From the NCBI GenBank assembly GCA_022482785.1, contig JAKVON010000003.1, positions 62,001-126,000 of the forward strand: a stretch of DNA of 64,000 bases, in the 5' to 3' direction. Below are positions 48,697 through 60,413 of the stretch, one piece after another. Position numbers and translations under genes: made by a program. This DNA is from Atopobiaceae bacterium. GTDB lineage: Bacteria > Actinomycetota > Coriobacteriia > Coriobacteriales > Atopobiaceae. The notes beneath the pieces were generated by a model that had not been told where the DNA came from, did no database searches, and saw only the letters and a program-made list of their open reading frames with translations. Numbering within the stretch: position 1 is the first letter of the stretch; every line of letters starts with the position of its first letter.

Positions 48697-48787
48697 TGGC
48701 GGAGGAGGAGGGATTCGAACCCTCGTACCCGCGTAGCGGGTAAACGGTTTTCGAGACCGCCGCATTCAACCACTCTGCCACCCCTCC
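48697..48787 (-). tRNA. tRNA-Ser (CGA)
   Basis: The 91-base gene has a long variable arm typical of tRNA-Ser, the T-loop GGTTCGAATCC and an encoded CCA. The anticodon loop CTCGAAA gives anticodon CGA, reading UCG codons. Confidence 0.95.
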
Positions 48788-48823
48788 GTAGGGTGAGCGA
48801 CGCGCGGACGTCGCGGGAAAATC

Positions 48824-48914
48824 TGGCGGAGAGTCGGGGATTTGAACCCCGGAGACGCTTTAGACGCCTACACGATTTCCAATCGTGCTCCTTCGGCCGC
48901 TCGGACAACTCTCC
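48824..48914 (-). tRNA. tRNA-Ser (GGA)
   Basis: A 91-base gene with a long variable arm, T-loop GGTTCAAATCC and encoded CCA. The loop TTGGAAA gives anticodon GGA, reading UCC and UCU. It is 36 bases upstream of tRNA-Ser(CGA) in the same transcript; a -10-like TATACT lies at 48932-48937. Confidence 0.95.
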
Positions 48915-49000
48915 ATAAAAAGGCGTAGGCAAGTATACATGAGTTGGGCCTCGTTGCGCGGACGAGCTACAAACTGCACACGAACGCGACGCATCGGGGG

Positions 49001-51253
49001 CTATGCCCTCCTCGGAACCATCCTCTTCAGGAGCCCGAGGGCCACGGCGCACACGACGGCGCCCACGCAGAGGGCCACCAGGTACTGCTGCGGGAAGCCC
49101 CACCACCGGTATCACGAAGACGCCTCCATGGGGCGCCATGAGCGTGCACCCGAGGGCCTCGGAGAGCGCCCCTGCCACCGCCGAGCCGAGGATGCATGCG
49201 GGTATGACCCGGGCGACGTCGGTCAGCACGTAGGGCAGGGCGCCCTCAGGTGATGAAGGAGAGCCCCATGAGGAGGGTCGGGAGGGCGGAGCCCCTCTCC
49301 TTCTCGTCGAAACCCTCCGGGAAGATGCGGGTGGCAAGCGCGATGCCGCAGGGAGGAACCATGCCTCCCACCATCACGGCGGCCATGAGGTCGGTGCCCC
49401 CCGTCTGGATAGAGGCGACGCCGAAGTGGTAGGCGACCTTGTTCATGGGCCCTCCCATGTCGATCGCCATCATCGCCGCGCTCGTAGCCCCTGCGGCCAG
49501 CCTGTTGCTCTGGGCGAGGCCGGCGAGCCATGCCGAGAGGGACGAGTCGATGACGGACACGAAGGGGACTCACCACCAACGTCACGGCGAGGTACATGAT
49601 GAGGAGGCTGAAGATCGGATAGATCACGATCGGCGCGACGGCGGACACGCCCTTGGGCATCTCGTCCACGAAGTTCCTCATCAGCCTGATGACGAAGGCG
49701 GAGAGCAGTCCCCGCCGCGATGGCCCCGACGAAGCCGGCGTTTCCCTGGGACGAGATGTAGCCGCCGGCAAAGCCGGCGACGAACGCCTCGCGCCCGACG
49801 AGGCTCTCCGCGAGGAAGCCCGCGAACACGGGAAGCATGAAGTTGAAGGTGGTCGAGCCGATCGTGAACAGGGCCTTGGCGAAGGGCGTGATGGAGCCGA
49901 AGGAGGCACGCGCATCCGCGGAGAGGGACCCGACGTCTATCGAGGCCCCGTCCACGAGGAACGCGAGCGCGATGAGTATGCCCCCTCCCGCGACGAAGGG
50001 GATCATCCGCCTCACCGCGGCGAGAAGCCCCTCCGTGAGGTGAGGGCGGGTCGCCCACCTGTCGCGACCGGTGCGGGCCGAGGCCTTGTCCCTTGCGGCA
50101 GCCCCCGCCTGGGTCGCGGACGCCGGCTTGTCGACGGCGGCGGGTGCGGCGGCCTGCTCGTAGGCGACCGACGGGGTCTTTCCCTCCTCGAAGACGGTGA
50201 GGAAGCCCCTGCCGTTCTTCTTCGACTGGTAGAGCGCCTCGTCCGCCCGCTCGACCATCGAGTTCAGCCCGAGGGCCGCGCCCACGCGGGCCGCGCCCAC
50301 GCTCACGCTCAGGCGCACTCCCTCGGCAGGCTCCGATTCCGCGACGAGCGCGACGAGGCGGCGAATCCTCCAGCATGCCTCCCCCGGGTCGAGGAGCAGG
50401 ACGCCGATGAACTCGTCGCCACCCCAACGCCCGACGATCCCGTCCTCCCCGACGACGCCCGTGATGGTGCGCGCGACGGACAGGAGCGCCTCGTCGCCAA
50501 CGGTGTGCCCGAACGTGTCGTTGATGCGCTTGAAGAAGTCTATGTCGAGCAGGAACACCGTCGCCCGCTCGAGCTTGCCCTCCTCCTCGAGCGTCTCGTA
50601 GGAGGAGACGAACGACTTCCTGTTCGCCAAGCCCGTCGCCTCGTCGGTCGTGGCCAGCTCGACGATTCTCTCCGGTAGTTCTGGATGACCGTCGTCGTCA
50701 TGAACACGACGACGGCGAGGATGCCGAGGAGCATCACCGACAGGGTTGCCATCTGCTGGCGCTGCTGGGTGAACATGTCCTGGGCGCGGTTCTCGACCAC
50801 GAGGTAGAGCCCCATCTCCCCGTCATAGTTCGCCTCGACGAGGCACTGCGCCTTCCCGAACGGCTCGCCGAGGCCCATCCACGCCTTGGCTTCGGTCGCG
50901 TCGCCAGACAGCTGGTCGCCGATCGCCGCGACGGCGGCGTCGGCGAACGCGTTCTGTCCCTGGCGGTCGGAGCCGGACGAGGCGAGGACGATGGTGCCGG
51001 AGGAGTCCATGAGGAAGGCCTCCTGGCCGTACCTCTCCTCGACGAGGCGCAGGGCCTCGCGGTTGGCCTGCTCGGTGGCGGCCGGATGGACGTTACGCAA
51101 GGCGCTGGCCAGGGCATAGCCGCTCTCGTTCTCGGCATATGACACCACGGCGGACTGGCTCGACCGGTAGAAGAGGACGGCGCACGCGACTATCCCCACC
51201 ACGATGATGGCCCAGACGGCGACTATCTGACTGCTGCTTCTCTTGGGGGACAC
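49001..51253 (-). CDS. Sensor-GGDEF-PTS EIIC (fructose type) fusion protein, several frameshifts
   Basis: Reconstructed to about 749 residues. A GTG start at 51253 has GGAGG. Residues 10-28 are a membrane segment, 30-165 a Cache-like outside sensor and 170-190 a second segment. A GGDEF cyclase spans about 200-360 with intact GGDEF at 278-282 but no RxxD inhibitory site. A variable linker follows, then about 345 residues of a fructose-type [44 protein letters not shown] and [13 protein letters not shown] are family motifs. The track shows only fragments because single-base indels occur near 50668 (one base missing), 49708, 49568, 49252 and 49098 (one base extra each). Correcting all five gives one frame ending at 49001. 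No EIIA or EIIB is linked. It may couple sugar flux to c-di-GMP. Confidence 0.85.
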
Positions 51254-51373
51254 TGTTCCTCCGTATGGGAATGGCTCCCATACATTCTCGGAAAGATATC
51301 GTCCCCCTTATCTGGGAAAACCGCCGAACGTGCCCTCTCGTCCGTCCTATGGCGCGATGGATGTCGGCCGACG

Positions 51374-53212
51374 CTACTTGTTGACGCGTCCGGCGCGGAC
51401 GTTGGCCTTCCTGCGCTCCGTCTCCGTGAGCAGGCGCTTGCGAAGGCGCACGCTCTCGGGGGTCACCTCCACCAGCTCGTCGTCCATGATGTACTCGAGG
51501 GCCTCCTCGAGGGTGAAGCTGCGGGGAGGCGTGAGCTGCACGGCGATGTCGGCCGTCGAGGAACGCTGGTTTCCGAGGCTCTTCGTGCGGGCGATGTTGA
51601 CCACCATGTCGCCCGGCTTGCTCCGCTCCCCCACGATCATTCCCTCGTAGCACTCGTCGCCGGGACCCACGAACATGGTCCCGCGCTCCTGCAGGGTGCC
51701 GAGGGCGTAGGCGACGGCCTTGTCGGTCGACATGGAGATCATGGCGCCGTTCTGGCGGTTCCCGATCTCTCCCGCGTAGGGGCCGTACTCGAGGAAGGTG
51801 TGGTAGAAGATGCCCTCGCCGTGGGTGACGTTCAGGATGCGGTTCTTGAGGCCCATGATGCCGCGGGTCGGGATGGAGAACTCGAGATGGGTCTGGATGG
51901 AGCCGGCGTCCATGCTGGTCATGGTGCCGCCCGCATCGCCGAACACCTCGATGACCTTGCCGGAGTACTCGCCGGGGCACTCCACGACGGCCTGCTCGAC
52001 GGGCTCGAGGGTATGGCCGTGGTCGTCCTTCTTGAACAGGACGCGCGGGCGGCCCACCTGGAACTCGAAGCCCTCGCGGCGCATCGACTCCATGAGGACG
52101 GAGAGGTGCAGGATGCCGCGGCCGCAGACCTCGGTGCCCGTCTTGTCGGGAAGCTCCTCGATGCGCATCGTGACGTTGTTCTCGCTCTCGGTCGCGAGGC
52201 GCTCCTTGAGCTGCCTGCCGCCGACGATGCTCCCCTCGCGTCCGACGAGCGGGCTGGTGGAGGGCTCGAACACGACGGCGAGGGTGGGAGGGTCGATCTC
52301 GATGGGATCGAGCTCGACGGGATTCTCGGGATCGGTGTAGACGTCGCCGATGTCGGTGGAGTCGACGCCCACCACGGCGCCGATGTCGCCGGCGGTGACC
52401 TGGTCGCACTCCTTGCGTCCCAGATAGTCGAACGTGAAGAGCTGCTTGACCTGGGCGCTCTTGCGCTCGCCGTCGTTCTTCACGACCAGGATGGAGTCGC
52501 CCGTGTGGATGGTGCCGGAGTAGACGCGGCCGATGCCGATGCGGCCGACGTACTCGGAGTGGTCGATGGTGACGCACTGCATGGCCAGCGGGCCGTCCAC
52601 GTCCACGTCGGGGGCGGGCATCTCGTCGACGATCATGTCGAGCAGGGGGAACATGTCCTCGTTGCCGTCATCGGGGGCGAGCCGGGCGAAGCCGTTCATG
52701 GCCGAGCAGTACACGACGTGCTCCATGGCGAACTCGAGCTGGTCGTCGGTGGCGCCGAGGTCCATCATCAGGTCGAGCGAGTCGTTCATGGCCTTCTCGG
52801 GATTCGCGCCCGGGCGGTCGATCTTGTTGACGACGATCATGATGGAGAGGCCGGCATCGATGGCGTGGCGCAGCACGAAGCGAGTCTGCGGCATGGGCCC
52901 CTCGAAGGCGTCGACCAGGAGCAGCGCACCGTCTGCCATCTTGAGCACGCGCTCGACCTCGCCGCCGAAGTCCGCGTGGCCCGGGGTGTCGATGACGTTG
53001 ATCTTGATGTCCTTGTACTCGATGGAGATGTTCTTGGCGAGGATGGTGATGCCGCGCTCCCGCTCCTGGTCGTTCGAGTCGAGCACGCGCTCCTGGACCT
53101 GCTGGTTCACGCGGAATGCGTCGGTCGCCCTCAGCAGCTTGTCGACGAGCGTGGTCTTGCCATGGTCGACGTGGGCGATGATGGCGATGTTCCTCAGATT
53201 GTCTTGGCGCAT
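51374..53212 (-). CDS. typA: Ribosome-associated GTPase TypA/BipA
   Basis: A 612-residue translational GTPase. P-loop AHVDHGKTT, G3 DTPGHADF and G4 NKIDRPGA are complete. The C-terminal domain (GIMGLKNRILNVTHGEG and the VRLRKR region) is specific for TypA. It assists 50S assembly and stress response. It ends in a short basic tail. The start is canonical at 53212. It is 120 bases from the GGDEF-EIIC start and in the same direction. Confidence 0.97.
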   Translation of the reverse strand: MRQDNLRNIAIIAHVDHGKTTLVDKLLRATDAFRVNQQVQERVLDSNDQERERGITILAKNISIEYKDIKINVIDTPGHADFGGEVERVLKMADGALLLVDAFEGPMPQTRFVLRHAIDAGLSIMIVVNKIDRPGANPEKAMNDSLDLMMDLGATDDQLEFAMEHVVYCSAMNGFARLAPDDGNEDMFPLLDMIVDEMPAPDVDVDGPLAMQCVTIDHSEYVGRIGIGRVYSGTIHTGDSILVVKNDGERKSAQVKQLFTFDYLGRKECDQVTAGDIGAVVGVDSTDIGDVYTDPENPVELDPIEIDPPTLAVVFEPSTSPLVGREGSIVGGRQLKERLATESENNVTMRIEELPDKTGTEVCGRGILHLSVLMESMRREGFEFQVGRPRVLFKKDDHGHTLEPVEQAVVECPGEYSGKVIEVFGDAGGTMTSMDAGSIQTHLEFSIPTRGIMGLKNRILNVTHGEGIFYHTFLEYGPYAGEIGNRQNGAMISMSTDKAVAYALGTLQERGTMFVGPGDECYEGMIVGERSKPGDMVVNIARTKSLGNQRSSTADIAVQLTPPRSFTLEEALEYIMDDELVEVTPESVRLRKRLLTETERRKANVRAGRVNK

Positions 53213-53270
53213 GTGCTCTTCCTCGTTCTGTCAGCGTTGCGGATGTTGCTCCTGGTTAATCCATCCCATG

Positions 53271-53741
53271 TTAGAGCAGCGGCTCCGTCTCGCCGGCGGC
53301 CTGCGCGTCGCTCCACGAGAAGCCCTCGCCCCGGCCGAACCCGTCATAGAGCACGAAGCCCGTGAAGGCCACCTCCTGGCCCCTCTCGCCGAACTCGAGG
53401 ATGAGGGCGGGCGCATAGGCGCCGCTCTCGTCGGCGACGTCGCCGTCATAGACGAGCGCATAGCGCACGGGCCTGCCGAGGCCCGCAGGTCTGTCACCAC
53501 CGTCGCGTGCGACGCGGCGCACGTAGGCGCGTGCGGCCTCGAGGCATTCCTCGGGGCCGTCGTCCTCGAAGGCGCAGGAGGAGACCGCGCCGGCCTCGTC
53601 CTCGACGGCGACGACGGACGTGAGCTCGATGCCAGCGGCAAAGGCGTCGAGTGCCTGCCCGAGGAGGTCGCACGAGAGCCGGTCGAGCTCCTCGGAGATG
53701 GCGCCCGTCCCGCCTTGGCTGTTTCCTCTTCCCTCGGACAT
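53271..53741 (-). CDS. Small acidic protein of unknown function
   Basis: A 156-residue soluble protein, acidic, without signal peptide or membrane segment. It contains RYALVYDGDVADESGAYAPAL and VAFTGFVLYDGFGRGEGFSW, regular alternating patterns suggesting a beta-rich fold. I do not recognise a family. ATG 53741 (MSEGRGNSQGG) is preferred to the track start at 53783 because the added residues are intergenic. It precedes typA in the same direction after 58 bases. Confidence 0.7.
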   Translation of the reverse strand: MSEGRGNSQGGTGAISEELDRLSCDLLGQALDAFAAGIELTSVVAVEDEAGAVSSCAFEDDGPEECLEAARAYVRRVARDGGDRPAGLGRPVRYALVYDGDVADESGAYAPALILEFGERGQEVAFTGFVLYDGFGRGEGFSWSDAQAAGETEPLL

Positions 53742-53841
53742 GGTCTCCCACCCTCTCGTCGCCGCTGTCGGCCCGATTATCATACAGCCTCACGACGAGC
53801 AGACCGGCCAAGGCGTCCTGCACCCTCCCACAGGGCGATCG

Positions 53842-53929
53842 GTACCACAAAAGTGCGAGTGGCCGCGGCGGGAGCAGGACGAAACCGCAGGTCGTCGAGA
53901 GACGCTCGTGGTACTGATCGCAGTTCCGG
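53842..53929. repeat. GTACCAC/GTGGTAC element, second copy
   Basis: It shares GTACCACAAAAGTGCGAGT, AAACCGCAGGTCGTCG and GTGGTACTGATCG, in the same order, with the element at 47149-47233. The terminal inverted repeats and length of about 88 bases suggest a small non-autonomous mobile or REP-like element. It lies between the tRNA terminator and the small acidic protein gene. Confidence 0.75.
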
Positions 53930-53969
53930 ACGACGGCACGGCACCACGGCGCGGGCTCCGTGTCCCGCA

Positions 53970-54009
53970 AGACAAAAGACGGGCCAGAGGACGCTGCCCT
54001 CCGGCCCGG
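53970..54009 (-). terminator. Terminator of the tRNA-Ile/tRNA-Ala transcript
   Basis: On the minus strand CGGGCCGGAGG pairs with CCTCTGGCCCG (one mismatch), followed by TCTTTTGTC. It begins eight bases past the CCA end of tRNA-Ala. Confidence 0.85.
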
Positions 54010-54016
54010 CGAGATG

Positions 54017-54092
54017 TGGTGGAGACGAAGGGGATCGAACCCTCGACCTCAGGCTTGCAAAGCCCGCGCTCTCCCAACTGAGCTACGTCCCC
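54017..54092 (-). tRNA. tRNA-Ala (TGC)
   Basis: A 76-base cloverleaf with acceptor GGGGACG/CGTCTCC, T-loop GGTTCGATCC and encoded CCA. The loop TTTGCAA gives anticodon TGC. Confidence 0.96.
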
Positions 54093-54105
54093 GTGCCTCG
54101 AACTG

Positions 54106-54150
54106 AATAATCGCCCCAGCGGCGACTCGGCTCACGCTGGGGCGATTATT
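54106..54150. repeat. 15-bp perfect inverted repeat between tRNA-Ile and tRNA-Ala
   Basis: AATAATCGCCCCAGC and GCTGGGGCGATTATT are exact mirror arms around a 15-base loop. It lies in the spacer of the two tRNAs on the minus strand. It could be a partial terminator or an RNase III-type processing stem. Confidence 0.85.
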
Positions 54151-54159
54151 GGCAAGAAA

Positions 54160-54236
54160 TGGTGGGCCCGACAAGGTTCGAACTTGTGACCTCCCGGTTA
54201 TCAGCCGGACGCTCTGACCAACTGAGCTACGGGCCC
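54160..54236 (-). tRNA. tRNA-Ile (GAT)
   Basis: A 77-base cloverleaf with acceptor GGGCCCG/CGGGCCC, T-loop GTTCGAACC and encoded CCA. The loop CTGATAA gives anticodon GAT. It is followed by tRNA-Ala(TGC), the pair usually found inside rRNA operons. Confidence 0.96.
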
Positions 54237-54249
54237 ATCGCGCTAGGGA

Positions 54250-54278
54250 ATCATAACCCACACCCGCATCCGGGTCAA
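54250..54278 (-). promoter_or_regulatory. Strong sigma70 promoter of the tRNA-Ile/tRNA-Ala transcript
   Basis: On the minus strand TTGACC, a 17-base spacer and TATGAT, close to consensus and about 14 bases from the tRNA 5' end. Confidence 0.8.
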
Positions 54279-54370
54279 GGCGAAAGCTTTTTTACGGTCG
54301 AGTTGGAGGTACGTCTCCGCACGGGTACCATATGTGTGCAGGCTCGCGCAGACGATTGGGGGTAGCTCGC

Positions 54371-54883
54371 ATGATTCGCATGGATATCAAGACCATCGTG
54401 GTCGGGGCAGGACCCGTCGCCTCGCTCGTCGTCCTCAACCCCCGCGACTCCTCCGGCGCCGACACGCGCGTCCTGCCCATACGCATCGGCACGGTCGAGG
54501 CCTCGGCCATCGGCATGGCGGTGGACGGGAGCGTCCACGAGCGCCCCATGACCCACGACCTCCTCAGGGACGTCATCGCGACGCTCGGGGCGACCGTCTC
54601 GGGAATCGCGATCACCAGGGTCGAGGGCACCACCTTCTTCGCGCAGGTCAACCTCATCGAGCGCGAGGGGCAGCGCCATTCGATCGACTCGCGCCCGTCC
54701 GACGCCATAGCGCTCGCCCTGCGTACCAAGGCCCCCATCTGGGTGGCCGAGGACGTCATGCAGACGGCCTCCTACCCGGACTTCACGGCCGTCGAGAAGG
54801 ACGAGGAGAGCAAGGAGGCGGCGGAGTTCCACGATTTCGTGGAGAACCTCACCCCCGAGGATTTCTCGGCCGAGAAGCACTGA
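54371..54883 (+). CDS. Bifunctional nuclease (BFN/DUF151) family protein
   Basis: A 170-residue protein. The core VLPIRIGTVEASAIGMAVDG, HDLLRDVIATLGATV and SRPSDAIALALRTKAPIWVAE is typical of the BFN/DUF151 family, which includes proteins reported to have RNase and DNase activity. The C-terminus is acidic. ATG 54371 (MIRMDIKTIVV) follows GGGGGTAGC. It is the only plus-strand gene between 37 and 64 kb. Confidence 0.93.
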   Translation: MIRMDIKTIVVGAGPVASLVVLNPRDSSGADTRVLPIRIGTVEASAIGMAVDGSVHERPMTHDLLRDVIATLGATVSGIAITRVEGTTFFAQVNLIEREGQRHSIDSRPSDAIALALRTKAPIWVAEDVMQTASYPDFTAVEKDEESKEAAEFHDFVENLTPEDFSAEKH

Positions 54884-54937
54884 GGCCGGTTCCTCCTCGC
54901 TCGTCGCCTCGCCAAAAACGATGTTCCGCCATAAGAA

Positions 54938-54973
54938 AAGGGCTGGTCGACTTCGCTTTGCCGGCCAGCCCTT
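54938..54973. terminator. Bidirectional terminator between the BFN gene and gyrA
   Basis: AAGGGCTGG pairs with CCAGCCCTT around a loop of 18 bases, the stem extended by GTCG/CCGG-type pairs, and is followed by CTC on the plus strand and by TTCTTAT on the minus strand. It sits between the convergent stops at 54883 and 54991. Confidence 0.82.
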
Positions 54974-54990
54974 CTCATGAAGTCCGCTCG

Positions 54991-57744
54991 CTACTCGTCG
55001 AGCAGGTCGTCGTCGAGGAACTCCTCCCCGCCGATGTCGACCGCATCCTCCTCCGAGCCGTCGTCGTGGATGCCGGCCTCTTCCATGTCGAAGGCAGGAG
55101 CATCGTCGACCTTGGCCGGCTTCTTGCGAGCCGAGACCATCCTCGCCAGCGCGCACACCCTGTCGTCGTCCGCGACGTTCATGACCTTCACGCCCTGGGT
55201 CGAGCGCCCGAGCTTCGAGATGTCGGTCGCCTTGACGCGGATGACCACGCCGGACTCGGAGACGATCATGAGCTCGTGCTGCGGCCCGACCACCTTCATG
55301 GCCGCGAGGATGCCCTTGCGCGGCGTCATCTGGATGGTGAAGACGCCTTGGCCGCCACGCTTGTGCTCGGGGTACTCCGAGACGGCCGTCCGCTTGCCGT
55401 ACCCCTTCTCGGTGATCACGAAGAGGTCGCCGTTGCCGTTCGAGATCTCCATGCCCAGCATCGTCGCGGCACCCTTGAGGGTGATGCCGCGGACGCCCGA
55501 GGTGTCGCGTCCCATGGCCCTGACGTCGTTCTCGTCGAACAGGATCGCCTTTCCGTCCGAGGAGACGAGGATGACCTTCTCGTGCGGATGGACCTTGCGC
55601 ACGTTGATGAGCTCGTCGCCGGACTTGAGGTTGATGGCGATGATGCCGTCGCGGCGCGTGCGGTCGTAGGCGCTCATGGCCGTCTTCTTGATCATGCCGT
55701 TCCTGGTGGCGAACATCAGGTAGTCGTCCGCCGGGAAGTCGCGGCAGGTGATGATCGCGGCGATCTTCTCGCCCTCGTCGAAGGGGAGGAGGTTGACCAC
55801 GGCCGAGCCGCGCGCCTGGCGGCTGCCCACGGGAAGCTCGTGGACCTTGAGCCGGTAGACCTTGCCCTTGGTCGAGAAGAACATCACGTAGTCATGGGTC
55901 GAGGCGACGAAGAGCTCCTCGACGAAGTCGTTGTCCTTGAGGTTCACGCCCTGGATGCCCTTCCCGCCGCGCTTCTGGGCGCGATAGGTGGCAACGGGGA
56001 GGCGCTTGACGTAGCCGGCATGGGTCACCGTGACCACCATGTCCTCCTCGGCGATGAGGTCCTCGACGTCCATCTCGACGGGCTTCTCTGAGATCTGGGT
56101 GCGGCGCTTGTCGGAGAAGCGCTCCTTGATCTCTGCGAGCTCGTCCTTGATGAGCGCAAGCAGCTTCTCCTTGTGGGCGAGGAGGTCCTCGTAGTAGGCG
56201 ATCAGCCTATGGAGCTCCTCGATCTGCTCCACGAGCTTCTGGCGCTCGAGGCCGGTGAGCCTGCGGAGGCGCATCTGGAGGATGGCCTCGGATTGCGCGT
56301 CGTCGAGGCCGAAGCGCTCGTTCAGGCGGAGCTTGGACTCGGCGTCGTCGGCGGAGGAGCGGATGATGTGGACGACCTCGTCGATGTTGTCCACGGCGAT
56401 GAGGAGGCCCTCCTTGATGTGGACCTCCTTCTTGGCCTTGTCGAGGTCGTACTTCGTGCGCCTGGTGACGACGTCGATCTGGTGGAGGATGTAGTAGTGC
56501 AGCATCTCCTTGATGGAGAGGGTGCGCGGCACGCCGTCGACCAGGGCGAGGTTGTTGACGCCGAAGGTCGTCTGGAGCTGCGAGTGCTTGTAGAGGTTGT
56601 TGAGCACGACCTGGGGAATGGCGCCGTTCTTGAGGTCGAAGACGAGGCGCATCCCCTTGCGGTTCGACTCGTCGCGCATGTCGGAGATGCCCTCGATGCG
56701 CTTCTCGTTGACGAGCTGGGCGACCTTCTCCTGGAGAAGCCCCTTGTTCACCTGGTAGGGGATCTCCGTGACGACGATTCGCTGGCGGTTGCCCTTCATC
56801 TGCTCGACGTGGCACTTCGAGCGCACCGTGATGGCCCCGCGGCCGGTGTCGTAGGCCTCCTTGATGCCCTCGGTCCCCATGATGATGCCACCGGTGGGGA
56901 AGTCGGGCCCGGGAAGGACGGCCATGAGCTCCTCGCTCGTGGCATCGGGGTTGTCGATGAGCAGGCAGGTCGCGTCGATCGTCTCGGCGAGGTTATGGGG
57001 GGCGATGTTCGTGGCCATGCCGACGGCGATGCCCGACGAGCCGTTTACCAGCAGGTTAGGGAAACGCGCAGGGAGCACGGAAGGCTCCTGCAGGCTCTCG
57101 TCGTAGTTGGGCTGCCAGTCGACGGTCTCCTTGTCGAGGTCGCGCAGCATCTCCATCGCGGAGCGCGTGAGGCGGGACTCGGTGTAGCGCATGGCCGCCG
57201 GGGGATCGCCGTCGATCGAGCCGAAGTTGCCGTGGCCGTCGACCAGGGGCAGGCGCATGGAGAAGTCCTGCGCCAGGCGGACCATGGTGTCGTAGACCGC
57301 CGCGTCGCCGTGGGGATGGTACTTGCCTATGACCTCGCCCACCGTCCAGGCCGACTTCTTGTGCGGCTTGTTGGGCGTGATTCCCGAGTCCTGCATCGCG
57401 TAGAGGATGCGGCGGTGGACGGGCTTCAGGCCGTCGCGCACGTCGGGAAGCGCTCGTGCGACGATGACCGACATCGAGTACTCGAGGAAGCTCGCCCTCA
57501 TCTCGCCGGCCATGTCGGCGGGTTTGAGCGTGCCGCCGTGGATGTCGGTGAGGTCGAGGCGCGTGCCGGCCTCGTCGGAGAGGGTGTTGGGAAGGTCGGC
57601 GCCGGCAAGGCCACTGGCTCCCGCCGTCTCGTAGGCCTCCTCGTCCTCGCCGTCCTCCTCGTCCTCGAGGTCTTCCGTCAGGTCGTCATCGTCGTCCAGG
57701 ATGTCGTCGTCCCCTGGTCCGTGGATGTTGTTGTCATCTGCCAC
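54991..57744 (-). CDS. gyrA: DNA gyrase subunit A
   Basis: A 917-residue gyrase A. The catalytic tyrosine is Tyr187 in [10 protein letters not shown], and the quinolone-determining region is [11 protein letters not shown]. Numbering is shifted by 65 from E. coli because of a strongly acidic N-terminal extension ([20 protein letters not shown]). Position 83 equivalent is Ala148 and position 87 is Asp152. The C-terminal DNA-wrapping domain ends in another acidic tail ([11 protein letters not shown]). It relaxes and supercoils DNA with GyrB. It starts 16 bases after gyrB, so the two are co-transcribed. Confidence 0.97.
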   Translation of the reverse strand: MADDNNIHGPGDDDILDDDDDLTEDLEDEEDGEDEEAYETAGASGLAGADLPNTLSDEAGTRLDLTDIHGGTLKPADMAGEMRASFLEYSMSVIVARALPDVRDGLKPVHRRILYAMQDSGITPNKPHKKSAWTVGEVIGKYHPHGDAAVYDTMVRLAQDFSMRLPLVDGHGNFGSIDGDPPAAMRYTESRLTRSAMEMLRDLDKETVDWQPNYDESLQEPSVLPARFPNLLVNGSSGIAVGMATNIAPHNLAETIDATCLLIDNPDATSEELMAVLPGPDFPTGGIIMGTEGIKEAYDTGRGAITVRSKCHVEQMKGNRQRIVVTEIPYQVNKGLLQEKVAQLVNEKRIEGISDMRDESNRKGMRLVFDLKNGAIPQVVLNNLYKHSQLQTTFGVNNLALVDGVPRTLSIKEMLHYYILHQIDVVTRRTKYDLDKAKKEVHIKEGLLIAVDNIDEVVHIIRSSADDAESKLRLNERFGLDDAQSEAILQMRLRRLTGLERQKLVEQIEELHRLIAYYEDLLAHKEKLLALIKDELAEIKERFSDKRRTQISEKPVEMDVEDLIAEEDMVVTVTHAGYVKRLPVATYRAQKRGGKGIQGVNLKDNDFVEELFVASTHDYVMFFSTKGKVYRLKVHELPVGSRQARGSAVVNLLPFDEGEKIAAIITCRDFPADDYLMFATRNGMIKKTAMSAYDRTRRDGIIAINLKSGDELINVRKVHPHEKVILVSSDGKAILFDENDVRAMGRDTSGVRGITLKGAATMLGMEISNGNGDLFVITEKGYGKRTAVSEYPEHKRGGQGVFTIQMTPRKGILAAMKVVGPQHELMIVSESGVVIRVKATDISKLGRSTQGVKVMNVADDDRVCALARMVSARKKPAKVDDAPAFDMEEAGIHDDGSEEDAVDIGGEEFLDDDLLDE

Positions 57745-57760
57745 TTATCTGCCTCTCTCG

Positions 57761-59885
<2,125 letters not shown>

Positions 59886-60413
59886 CTAACGGTTCTTCGA
59901 CGATTCTTGCGTACTTTCTGCAATGTCCCATTTCTTGCTGGAAATCATGGCCTCTCTGACAATTCCTCTCAAATCGGGAGAGGATATCTCGGAGGAGAGA
60001 TCGTCGATCTCCCGCATCTCCTCGGCCGTGAGCTCCCTCGTCGGAATTCGTTCCCCTTCCTCTGTGGGAGAAGCCTCCACCCTCTGCTCCCTCTTGAATT
60101 TCGAGAGCCTGAAGTGGATGTCTGAGACGGGAAAGCCGATGCTTTCCAACCTCAGCAGATAGATTTCCTTGTTCGTCGAGAAGTCCTGCATGATGACGTT
60201 GGTATCGAGATAGACGACGAGCAGCGGCAGCTTGTCGTCCTCTTCCTTGAGGAACACTCCGCAGGTGTGATTTCTCTCGCGTTCGAGGCAGACCCCATAC
60301 CATGCCCTGGCCGCCCTCTGGTTGGCGGAGAGCTCGCGCCCGAGGCTCCCCGAGAGGTAGGAGCTCACCAATCCGGCGACGTCGCTCTCCCCCACCCTCT
60401 TCCTAGGATCCAT
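59886..60413 (-). CDS. dciA: DciA/DUF721-type protein (predicted replicative-helicase loader)
   Basis: A 175-residue protein in the fixed position between recF and gyrB where actinobacteria encode the DUF721/DciA family. The domain contains the conserved AWYGVCLERERNHT and LLVVYLDTNVIMQDF stretches and is followed by a charged C-terminal tail. DciA interacts with DnaB in many bacteria that lack DnaC. It overlaps recF by 11 bases. The similarity is modest, so the call rests strongly on position. Confidence 0.75.
   Translation of the reverse strand: MDPRKRVGESDVAGLVSSYLSGSLGRELSANQRAARAWYGVCLERERNHTCGVFLKEEDDKLPLLVVYLDTNVIMQDFSTNKEIYLLRLESIGFPVSDIHFRLSKFKREQRVEASPTEEGERIPTRELTAEEMREIDDLSSEISSPDLRGIVREAMISSKKWDIAESTQESSKNR

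Noticed and set aside
49001-51253. Programmed ribosomal frameshifting in the GGDEF-EIIC gene
   Set aside because: Five shifts of both directions at ordinary C/G runs are incompatible with a programmed mechanism; errors are far likelier.
54017-54236. rRNA operon around the tRNA-Ile/tRNA-Ala pair
   Set aside because: Flanks are a promoter, a terminator and protein genes; no 16S or 23S sequence is present.
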